Notes under the pieces: model-generated
Database searches by the model: none
Told to the model about the DNA's origin: nothing
The model's input: only the letters and a program-made list of their open reading frames with translations
Made by a program: the position numbers and the translations under genes
From: Saprospiraceae bacterium
GTDB taxonomy: Bacteria; Bacteroidota; Bacteroidia; Chitinophagales; Saprospiraceae
DNA length: 64,000 nucleotides
Direction: 5' to 3'
NCBI GenBank assembly: GCA_019638455.1
Contig: JAHBTU010000005.1
Span: 186,001-250,000 of the forward strand
In this document: positions 32,837-40,808 of the stretch, piece by piece
Layout of the letters: the number at the start of each line of letters is the position of its first letter
Position numbering within the stretch: the stretch's first letter is position 1

Positions 32837-32871
32837 TAGCGCTGGTCACGCCGCGCTATCAATGCTTTTTT
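32829..32871 (+). terminator. Rho-independent terminator upstream of the 32988 gene
   Basis: Perfect 13-bp arms (agcattgatagcg / cgctatcaatgct) with a 12-nt loop, followed directly by tttttt. It lies 412 bp after the HTTM stop and 117 bp before the next gene. It could end a long HTTM 3' UTR, a short leader transcript, or act as an attenuator. Confidence 0.85.
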
Positions 32872-32987
32872 GTTTTCAAAAAAGGCATTCATAGACTCTA
32901 AGCAACTAAAAATCAGCGAGTTTTTGTTGCTCAACGCCTATGGAAATCATCAATCAAACATCTTTTTAACTTAAATTTTCACACATC

Positions 32988-33425
32988 ATGAAAAGAACAT
33001 TCGTAAAACGGGGTCTGATGTCGCTCGTCGCCGGGTTCTTCCTGTTTGGTGTACTGATGCTGACGGCTGTAGGCGCTCAAGCGCAGTCGGGAGCTACACC
33101 TTACACATGGAAGGGTTCTGACCAAGCGGTTTTGGATCTCGAACAAGAGGTCGCAAGCCTCTACAACCAACTGTCCAGCCTGCAGCCAGGTTCGGCCAAC
33201 TACAACAACAAACTGGCGCACGCCCTCTATTACAGGGTGATTCGCCGGGAGGTGAACCAAGGCTCGTATGTGTCTGTGGCAGTAAATACCGCGTTGGACA
33301 TCGTGACGAACAATGCCGGCACTTTTTCGCCCGCCGATGGTTCGGATATGTTCAACGACATTACTGTGGACGCTGCATTGAGGCAGCAAATGAAAAACAA
33401 CGCTATCAATTTGCTGACGCTTTGA
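32988..33425 (+). CDS. Small secreted protein, unknown function
   Basis: 145 residues with a signal peptide (hydrophobic core GLMSLVAGFFLFGVLMLTAV, cleavage after AQA). The mature part is mostly helical: AVLDLEQEVASLYNQLSSLQ, NKLAHALYYRVIRREVNQG, VAVNTALDIVTNN. I do not recognise a family. It is 61 bp upstream of the 2206-residue surface protein on the same strand, so it may be co-expressed and could be an accessory or stabilising factor for it (inference from position only). Confidence 0.75.
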   Translation: MKRTFVKRGLMSLVAGFFLFGVLMLTAVGAQAQSGATPYTWKGSDQAVLDLEQEVASLYNQLSSLQPGSANYNNKLAHALYYRVIRREVNQGSYVSVAVNTALDIVTNNAGTFSPADGSDMFNDITVDAALRQQMKNNAINLLTL

Positions 33426-33486
33426 GTCCCTGATGTTTATTGGTGACCGAAGTTTTTTTTCTTTTTTTTAAAACAACAATCGTCTC

Positions 33487-36400
33487 ATGGAAAAGAGAAT
33501 AACTACACTTTTAGGGCTGATGCTCATGGGCTGTCTGTTTGTTACGCAGGCTTTCGCTCAGGCAAACGTCCTTCATCCTGTAGCGGGCAACCTTGGCACC
33601 TTCACTATTGGTGCAGGTGGCAATACCTTCTACAATTACTATGACAACGGCGGTCCCGCTGGTGTCTATGCAACCAACATTTTTAACTCTACCGTAACCT
33701 TCGCTCCAAGTGTTGCTTCCAACAAGGTGCGCGTTACGTTCACTTCCTTCGCTACAGAGGCAGGCTTCGACTTCCTCAGCGTTTACGACGGCCCCACCAC
33801 GGGTTCTCCTTTGATTGCCTCGACTGCTGGCGCTGTTCCGCCAACCAACCAGCCGGGCAACGTGGTGCAAGCCACACTAACCAACCTGACGGGTCAGCTG
33901 ACCTTCAGCTTCTTCTCCGACTTCATCATCACAGCCGCTGGCTGGTCTGCTGTCGTGGAAGAGTTGGTGGCAGGCTGTACGGTCAACGCACCCGCGAACA
34001 TCACTGTGAGCACTGGCCCAGGCGCCACGAGCTGCACGGTCAATGTGACCACTCCCGCTCCGACGTTCAACCCGGGTGGCTGTGAAGTCAACTTCGTTGT
34101 GCGTTACACGGTCAACGGCGGTGCTCCCATTGTGGTGCCTCAGCCAATACCCCCCAACATCAACCTTGGCCCCTTGCCCAAAGGTGTCAACGTCATTCAG
34201 TGGCAGGTGGCAAGTGCAGCAGGCGTGGTGAGTGCTATTGCCAACCAAACGGTGACGGTGATAGACAACACCCCTCCAATTATCACTTGCCCATCGAACA
34301 CTACGCTCAACCTGCCTCCGGGCTTCTGCTCGATTGCGTACAGCTATTCGGTGCCCTTCACCGATAACTGCCCGCTCACGGTCAATCAGGCTGCTTGGGC
34401 GATAGATACGGCTGCTCCGCTCTTGGTAAACTCCTCGCTTTCTTGCGGTATCGGTCCCAACCACTACTTCCAAGTGCTCACCCTGCCGCCGGGTGCCTTT
34501 GCGACTCCGTTCCAAACGACTTTTGCTCGCATTGGCGTTAACAGCGCGTATCAGATAAACTCCACTTTCCAAGTTCGTTTGTGGACGCTGAACAACCCTG
34601 CTCAGCCCTTCAACGTGACGCTCGCAAACCGCACCCTGTTGGGTACCTCGGCAGCACTGCCGTTGCCAGCGGGTCTTGGTGGTGGCAATTTCAACGTTCC
34701 CATCTCCGTGACCATCCCGGCTGGTTCCACCGTGCTGTTGGAAGTGATTTCCAGCGGCCCTTTCTCTGTGGGCAACCAAGGCGGTGGCGGTGGCCAGTTG
34801 ACTTGGCTCGGTGCTACTCCTTGTGGCATTTCGCCTGATGCTCCGCAAACGTTTGCGCAAATTGGCTTCCCCACCAACGACATGGCTGCCGTGTTGTATG
34901 GTCAGGTTACGGTGCCCGGCTTTGGCGTTCAGTACGCAGGTCTGCCTTCTGGTGCTGAGTTCCCGATTGGTACAACGACCAACTGCTTCACTGCTACGGA
35001 CGTAGCTGGCAATACTGCTACTTGCTGCTTCACGGTGACTGTGAACGAATTCCCCAACGCAATCACCTCTTTGGTGTGCAACGACTGGGTGAACGTGTCG
35101 TTGGATGCATCTTGCACCATGGTACTTGGTGCTGACCAAATCCTCGAGGGCGGCCCTTATGGCTGCTACGACGACTACATCGTTCAATTGGACAAAGTGC
35201 CGCCTTTCGGCAACGGTCCTTGGGTACCCGGTGTGTTGGGCCCTCAAGACATCGGCAAAACCTACGCCGTGCGCGTGGTGGACCCCGAAACTGGCAACAA
35301 CTGCTGGGGCAACTTGCTCGTCGAAGACAAATTGGCTCCGGTGCTTGACTGCCCAGAGGCAAACATTCCTTGCAACATTGCGCCCAATCCTGCTCCGATT
35401 GACAACTGCCCGGAAATTACGGGTGGTAATGTCGTATTGACGCAAAATGTTCCGTTCACTAACTACTGGACGGGGTACATGGGCAACGTGCGCAACATCA
35501 GTGGTTCCTCTCTTGACATCAAATCTGTAAATGTACAGGCTTCTCTCGCAGGCGCTGCTGCAGGTGTTTACAACCTCAGGGCATACATGAAAGTCGGCAC
35601 TTATGTCGGCTTTGATGCTAATGCTGCTGCATGGACGCTTGTGGGCCAAGTGAACGTTAACATCACCGCTGGCTTCCCCACTGTTTTGCTGTACGAAATT
35701 CCGTTTACAAGCGCATTTACCGTACCAAGTGGCCAAACCGCTGGTTTTTACATTGTTGCCAACAACGGTGCCAACACGCTGGTTCGCGTAGTAGCTCAGC
35801 TTGGCGCTGCTGATACCGACGACGGTAAATTGTTGATTGATAACCCGGGCAACTGGGTGAATGGTCTGTTTGGTGGCGTTGCGTTCCCGGGCGAACAAGT
35901 AAGGCCACAAATCGCTTTCACCTACAACGCGAAAGTTCCTGCTTGTGTGCCGCTGCCTAACGGCTTGACTCAAAACCAAGTTACCCAAAGCGGTAACACT
36001 TGGATTGTGAACGCAGGCGCTGGTAGCCCTGTCATGGAGAACTGCTCCAACGTGACGTTGAGCTACATTGATAGCGAAGTGGCACAGGACTGCGCTTCTG
36101 GCTTGACGAAAATCATCAATCGCAAGTGGACTGCTGTGGATGCTGCTGGCAATACCCGTACTTGCATCCAGAAAATCAACGTATTGCGTCCTAAGTTGGG
36201 CGACGTGGAATTCCCACCTGACTACGACGACGTTGACGAGCCTGCACTTCCATGCACCGCTGGTAACCCGACACCACAGTACATCCAAGGCCTGGGCCTG
36301 CAAGGCTTCCCGCTCGTGTTTGGTCAACCCGATGGCTGCACCATCAACTGGACCTACACCGACACGCGCATTGACATCTGCGACGGCACCTACAAAATCC

Positions 36401-39400
36401 TGCGCAAATGGACAGTGATTGACTGGTGCGCTGGCCAATCTGTGGAGCACAGCCAAATCATCAAGGTACTCGACAAGACTGGCCCCGCCATTTCCTGCCC
36501 AGCCGACCTGACGGTCTCCACCGACCCGTTCTCGTGCTGCGCCATCGTGAACCTGCCCGACGTGATTATCCGCGACAACTGCTCGCGCATCAACAACATC
36601 GGCGGCATGATAATCGGCATAGACCCGTTCACGCTGGACACCATCGGGATGTTCCCCATCGGCGGCCAGCTGACCAACTTCCCGGGCAACAACCTGTGGG
36701 ACCTCGACACTTTGGGCGCCTTTGGCCTGACGCCGTGCCTGCCTGCCGGCACGCACACGGTCATCTATCAGGCGGAGGACGACTGCGGCAACACCTCGAC
36801 GTGCTCGTTCCGCCTGACGGTTCGCGACTACGTCCCGCCGGTGGCGGCCTGCACCGAGTTCACGGTGGTGAGCATCGGGGTTGACGACCCGTACGACTGC
36901 TACGGCCCGGGCGGCTTCCTGGGCGTGCCGCCCGCGTTGGGCGACTGCGAGTTTGGCGGCGTGACGTGGGTGAAGGCCTCGACGTTCGACCAAGGCTCGT
37001 ACGACAACTGCAACAACATCAAGTTCACGATACAGCGCATGGCGCCGTACTCGGACTGCATCAACTCGCTGAACTCCATCAACGGCTTTTTGCCGTGCGA
37101 CGACCAGTTCCCGGACTTCCCGAGCGAGTTCGAGCGCGCGGTGGCGGAGCAGGACTCCATCAAGTTCTACTGCTGCGAGGTCGGCACGACGCAGACGGTG
37201 ATACTGCGCGTGTACCAGTTGGACGCCTTCGGCAACTTCGCCATCGGCCCCGACGGCACGCCGATACACAACACCTGCATGATAGACGTGCTGGTTCAGG
37301 ACAAAATCAAGCCGGTTTGCATCTCGCCGGCGAACGTGACGGTCTCGTGCGAGGCCTTCGACCCGAGCCTGTGGGCTTACGGCAAGCCGACGGTGCAGGA
37401 CAACTGCTGCCTCGACGAGAACCGGGTGTACCAGGGCCAGTGCGGCCTCGAGCACTCGGCGAGCTACGCGCTGTTCGACACGCTGTGCAACCGCGGCACC
37501 ATCACGCGGACGTTCCGGGTGTACGACTGCCACGGCCAGTCCACGCAGTGCACGCAGCGCATCGTGGTGACGTACGAGCAGGACTACTGGATACGGTTCC
37601 CCAACGACGTCATCGTGACGGTGTGCGACGGGACCGGCAACTACGGCGCGCCGACGTTCAACGGGGCGCAGGACTGCGAGCTGCTGGGCGTTTCGTTCGA
37701 GGATCAGGTGTTCACGGTGGTGCCGGACGCGTGCTTCAAGATAGAGCGGACGTGGACCATCATCAACTGGTGCACCTACAACCCGAACGCCAACTGCGTG
37801 ACGGTGCCGAACCCGGAGCCGAACGCGACGGCGAACTCCCCGCAGAACCTGACGGGCCCGACGGTGTCGCCGTGCGGCACGCCCGCTCCGTGGGCGCCGA
37901 CGAACGTGGCCATCGCTCCCGGCCAGGCTCCGACGAACTTCTGCACGTTCTGGTCGGCGACGGCGAACTGCTACCGGTACAAGCAAATCATCAAGATAAT
38001 AGACAACCAGAAGCCGACGGTTGACTGCCCGGCCTCCCCGGTAGAGTACTGCGACCTTTCGGCGAACGACCCGCTGCTGTGGAACCAGTCGTACTGGTGG
38101 GACGGCGTGTCGCACGACCTTTGCGAGGGCGACGCCCCGCTGAGCATCACGGCGACGGACGCCTGCTCCGGCGCGAACGTGAACATCACCTACCTGCTGT
38201 TCCTCGATTTGGACGGCGACGGCTCGATGGAGACGGTGGTGTCGAGCAACAACCCGCCGGCCCCCGGCACGGTGAACTACAACAACCTCGGCACGCCGAA
38301 CTACTCTGGCGGCACGCCGCGGGTGTTCGACGGTCGCCCGGTGCCGGCCGCTCAGATATACCGCTGGGCGGTGCACTACACGACGAGCGGCACGAGCCGG
38401 ACGGCGGCGGTGCAGTGGAAGACACAGGCGCAGCTGCCGACGCCTGCCAACCCGAACGGCACGTCCGGCGTGGTTCCGCAGCTGCCCTACGGGACGCACA
38501 AAATCAAGTGGACCATCACCGACGGCTGCGGCAACGAGGAGACTTGCGAGTACCACTTCGTGGTGAAGGACTGCAAGGCCCCGACGGTGGTGTGCCTGCA
38601 CGGTCTGTCGGTGAACATCATGCCGACGAAGATGATAACGCTGTGGGCATCGGACTTTTTGCAGTACGGCGAGGACAACTGCACGCCGTCGAACCTCCTG
38701 AAGTACGGCATCCGCAAGGCCGGCCAGGGCACGGGCTTCCCGGTCGACGCGCTGGGCAACCCCATCACGTCGGTGACGTTCACCTGCGCGGAGCTGGGCC
38801 AGCAGCCGGTGGAGCTGTGGGTGCAGGATTTGGCGGGCAACGCCGACTTCTGCCTGACGTACCTTGACGTTCAGGACAACGCGGGCAACTGCGGCAACAA
38901 CAACATCAACGTGGCCGGCGCGCTGAAGACCGAGGACGCGCAAGGCCTCGCGGACGCGAACGTGAACCTGCAGAGCGGTGCGATGAGCCACTTTACGATG
39001 ACGGACGCCGACGGCAAGTACCAGTTCAACGGCCTGGTGGCGCAGAACGCGCCGTACACGTTGACGCCGACGAAGGACGACAACCCGCTCAACGGGGTGT
39101 CGACGTTCGACCTGGTGCTCATCTCGAAGCACATCCTGGGCCTCGAGCCGTTGAACAGCCCGTACAAGATGATAGCGGCGGACGCGAACAAGTCGAACTC
39201 CATCACGACGTTCGACATCGTGGAGCTGCGCAAACTGATACTCGGCATCTACACCGAGCTTCCGAACAACACCTCTTGGCGCTTCGTGGACAAGTCGTTC
39301 GCGTTCCCCAACACGGCCAACCCGTTCCAGACGCAGTTCCCCGAAATCAAGACGGTGAGCGGCTCCGCGGTTGACCAGTTGAACGAGGACTTCGTGGCGG

Positions 39401-40107
39401 TGAAGGTTGGCGACGTGAACGGCACGGCCATCACGAGCTCGCTGCTGTCGGGCGACGACCGCACGGCCGGCACGCTGCTGTTCGACGTGGACGACCGCGA
39501 GTTGCGCGCGGGCGAGCTGGCGACGGTGACGTTCCGCGCCGCCGAGCGCGTGCAGGGCTGGCAGTTCACGCTGAACCTGTCGGGTCTTGAGGTGGCCTCC
39601 ATCGAGGAGGGCGAGAAAGTGAAGGCGTCGAACTTCGGCGTGTTCGCCGATGCGCTGACCACGTCTGTTGACGGCGACGCCGCCGAGTTCTCGGTGACGT
39701 TCCGCGCCGCGAGGGCCGGCCGCCTGAGCGAGATGCTGGGCGTGTCGAGCCGCATCACGCGGGCGGAGGCCTACTCGCTGTCGAGCGACCGCATGGAGGT
39801 GGCGCTGCGCTTCAACGGCGCGGGCGGCGCGACCATCGCGGGCGTCGGCTTCGAGCTGTACCAGAACCAGCCCAACCCGTTCGTGAACAAGACGGTCATC
39901 GGCTTCCACCTGCCGGAGGCTGCGGACGCCACGCTGACGGTGTTCGACGAGAGCGGCCGCCTGCTGTTCGTGCAGAAAGGCTCGTTCGCCAAGGGTCACA
40001 ACGCCATCGCCGTTGACCGCGCCCTGCTGGGCGCCAGCGGCCTGATGTACTACAAACTGGAGACCTCCACCGACTCGGCAACCAAGAAAATGGTGCAGAC
40101 GAAGTGA
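33487..40107 (+). CDS. Giant secreted HYR/dockerin-like surface protein with T9SS type A sorting domain
   Basis: 2206 residues. After a signal peptide (LLGLMLMGCLFVTQAFAQ) comes a CUB-like domain at about residues 30-160 (FDFLSVYDGPTTGSPLIAST). Several HYR-type Ig modules with the D-N-T-P-P-x-I-x-C-P pattern follow (VIDNTPPIITCPSNTTL; VLDKTGPAISCPADLTV). Cys-rich modules run across the middle. Near the C-terminus there is a carboxypeptidase-regulatory-like domain (GALKTEDAQGLADANVNLQS), a dockerin-like pair (STFDLVLISKHILGLEPLNS; TTFDIVELRKLILGIY), a cohesin-like beta domain (GELATVTFRAAERVQGWQFT) and a T9SS type A domain (LYQNQPNPFVNKTVIGFHLP). It is predicted to be a major surface fibre or adhesin. 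By eye the third codon positions become almost exclusively G/C from about 36.4 kb onward. Confidence 0.92.
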   Translation: MEKRITTLLGLMLMGCLFVTQAFAQANVLHPVAGNLGTFTIGAGGNTFYNYYDNGGPAGVYATNIFNSTVTFAPSVASNKVRVTFTSFATEAGFDFLSVYDGPTTGSPLIASTAGAVPPTNQPGNVVQATLTNLTGQLTFSFFSDFIITAAGWSAVVEELVAGCTVNAPANITVSTGPGATSCTVNVTTPAPTFNPGGCEVNFVVRYTVNGGAPIVVPQPIPPNINLGPLPKGVNVIQWQVASAAGVVSAIANQTVTVIDNTPPIITCPSNTTLNLPPGFCSIAYSYSVPFTDNCPLTVNQAAWAIDTAAPLLVNSSLSCGIGPNHYFQVLTLPPGAFATPFQTTFARIGVNSAYQINSTFQVRLWTLNNPAQPFNVTLANRTLLGTSAALPLPAGLGGGNFNVPISVTIPAGSTVLLEVISSGPFSVGNQGGGGGQLTWLGATPCGISPDAPQTFAQIGFPTNDMAAVLYGQVTVPGFGVQYAGLPSGAEFPIGTTTNCFTATDVAGNTATCCFTVTVNEFPNAITSLVCNDWVNVSLDASCTMVLGADQILEGGPYGCYDDYIVQLDKVPPFGNGPWVPGVLGPQDIGKTYAVRVVDPETGNNCWGNLLVEDKLAPVLDCPEANIPCNIAPNPAPIDNCPEITGGNVVLTQNVPFTNYWTGYMGNVRNISGSSLDIKSVNVQASLAGAAAGVYNLRAYMKVGTYVGFDANAAAWTLVGQVNVNITAGFPTVLLYEIPFTSAFTVPSGQTAGFYIVANNGANTLVRVVAQLGAADTDDGKLLIDNPGNWVNGLFGGVAFPGEQVRPQIAFTYNAKVPACVPLPNGLTQNQVTQSGNTWIVNAGAGSPVMENCSNVTLSYIDSEVAQDCASGLTKIINRKWTAVDAAGNTRTCIQKINVLRPKLGDVEFPPDYDDVDEPALPCTAGNPTPQYIQGLGLQGFPLVFGQPDGCTINWTYTDTRIDICDGTYKILRKWTVIDWCAGQSVEHSQIIKVLDKTGPAISCPADLTVSTDPFSCCAIVNLPDVIIRDNCSRINNIGGMIIGIDPFTLDTIGMFPIGGQLTNFPGNNLWDLDTLGAFGLTPCLPAGTHTVIYQAEDDCGNTSTCSFRLTVRDYVPPVAACTEFTVVSIGVDDPYDCYGPGGFLGVPPALGDCEFGGVTWVKASTFDQGSYDNCNNIKFTIQRMAPYSDCINSLNSINGFLPCDDQFPDFPSEFERAVAEQDSIKFYCCEVGTTQTVILRVYQLDAFGNFAIGPDGTPIHNTCMIDVLVQDKIKPVCISPANVTVSCEAFDPSLWAYGKPTVQDNCCLDENRVYQGQCGLEHSASYALFDTLCNRGTITRTFRVYDCHGQSTQCTQRIVVTYEQDYWIRFPNDVIVTVCDGTGNYGAPTFNGAQDCELLGVSFEDQVFTVVPDACFKIERTWTIINWCTYNPNANCVTVPNPEPNATANSPQNLTGPTVSPCGTPAPWAPTNVAIAPGQAPTNFCTFWSATANCYRYKQIIKIIDNQKPTVDCPASPVEYCDLSANDPLLWNQSYWWDGVSHDLCEGDAPLSITATDACSGANVNITYLLFLDLDGDGSMETVVSSNNPPAPGTVNYNNLGTPNYSGGTPRVFDGRPVPAAQIYRWAVHYTTSGTSRTAAVQWKTQAQLPTPANPNGTSGVVPQLPYGTHKIKWTITDGCGNEETCEYHFVVKDCKAPTVVCLHGLSVNIMPTKMITLWASDFLQYGEDNCTPSNLLKYGIRKAGQGTGFPVDALGNPITSVTFTCAELGQQPVELWVQDLAGNADFCLTYLDVQDNAGNCGNNNINVAGALKTEDAQGLADANVNLQSGAMSHFTMTDADGKYQFNGLVAQNAPYTLTPTKDDNPLNGVSTFDLVLISKHILGLEPLNSPYKMIAADANKSNSITTFDIVELRKLILGIYTELPNNTSWRFVDKSFAFPNTANPFQTQFPEIKTVSGSAVDQLNEDFVAVKVGDVNGTAITSSLLSGDDRTAGTLLFDVDDRELRAGELATVTFRAAERVQGWQFTLNLSGLEVASIEEGEKVKASNFGVFADALTTSVDGDAAEFSVTFRAARAGRLSEMLGVSSRITRAEAYSLSSDRMEVALRFNGAGGATIAGVGFELYQNQPNPFVNKTVIGFHLPEAADATLTVFDESGRLLFVQKGSFAKGHNAIAVDRALLGASGLMYYKLETSTDSATKKMVQTK

Positions 40108-40268
40108 GTCTCTGAGTGAGGCAAGAAGTGGGGGGGCGAGCGATTGCCTCCCCGCCTCTTCGCCTTGATAGAGAAAAAAAGCATGAGGCGGTGGACGAGC
40201 CGACCGCCTGACGGATTGTCCGGGAAGCGATTTTCAAAGACACATACTTTAAAATCGGTTTTTGGGAT

Positions 40269-40303
40269 GGCCTCTCTCCTAAAGTTGGAGGGGGGCTTTT
40301 TTT
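40269..40303 (+). terminator. Rho-independent terminator after the giant gene
   Basis: Hairpin ggcctctctcc / ggaggggggc (with some mismatching) around taaagtt, followed by ttttttt. It lies 162 bp after the stop at 40107. Confidence 0.65.
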
Positions 40304-40471
40304 GTGGAAAAAAAATGGGAGTGCCTTTTACGGTATATGCATCAATAATTATTTGCTTTCCCCGAATTATGTTTTGCGAAAGGTTTCTTGAGTTGTTTGT
40401 ATCTTCCGATTCGAGCCAATGTTAATTTTCCCAAAAGCAGAAACGAAATTTAATTTTCTGTAAATTTTGCT

Positions 40472-40479
40472 TAATTTTG
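40472..40479 (+). promoter_or_regulatory. -7 promoter box of the glnN leader
   Basis: TAATTTTG is an exact TAnnTTTG match, embedded in an AT-rich stretch (about 40440-40485). A start near 40486 would begin just ahead of the folded RNA described next. The upstream TTTG element is not clear. Confidence 0.5.
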
Positions 40480-40486
40480 CCCCATT

Positions 40487-40707
40487 AAAAGCGCGTTCGA
40501 GCATCCAATGCCGCTTACTCAACACTTCTCCGATATTGTTTTAGAAATGCCGACCCCGTTCGGCGAATGGAGAAGCCGCCCTGCCTCCCAACCAAATTTT
40601 AGCCTCTGTTTTTATTTTACGGATACGCGACAATGGCGCATCGCGCCAAGAAGTGTTTAGTTTCGGCATTGAACAGCAAGTGTTGTTCAATGGCCCCTTT
40701 GTTTTTT
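40487..40707 (+). ncRNA. Candidate structured leader or small RNA upstream of glutamine synthetase
   Basis: Two long-range helices close the structure: aatgccg (40507-40513) with cggcatt (40664-40670), and aacacttct (40521-40529) with agaagtgtt (40649-40657). Inside are two local hairpins, gccga/tcggc (40549-40564) and tggcgc-atc-gcgcca (40634-40648). The second abuts the closing helix. A terminator-like hairpin, cattgaaca / tgttcaatg (40667-40692), is followed by gttttttgg and shares bases 40667-40670 with the closing helix, so the two cannot form fully together. This is the geometry of a riboswitch or attenuator. A stand-alone small RNA such as a 6S-like RNA is the main alternative. It ends about 100 bp before glnN. 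Confidence 0.5.
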
Positions 40708-40808
40708 GGATAATCCTGTTTTGGCCGCCACACCGCAGCGCTAAAACGGAGTTTCCTTGTTTTTGAACATTCTCCTTCAACATTCATAATTCATCTTTGA
40801 GATAAACC

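Larger units (their letters stand above)
32418..32987. other. Long leader/intergenic region before the giant surface-protein locus
   Basis: 570 bp with no gene I can support beyond the tiny ORF and terminator listed separately. After the terminator (from about 32880) it is AT-rich and runs into the ATG at 32988. No dispersed repeat of families A-E was recognised here. Confidence 0.4.

Noticed and set aside
33877..39999. 2040-codon open frame on the minus strand
   Set aside because: It is codon-registered antisense to the HYR/T9SS protein, is Arg/Val/His-rich without any domain pattern, and is explained by the absence of TTA, CTA and TCA codons in the sense gene.
40493..40507. 'gcgttcgagcatcc' considered as a tRNA T-arm
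   Set aside because: The T-loop consensus is not met and no acceptor or anticodon stem pairs around it; no tRNA was found elsewhere by eye.
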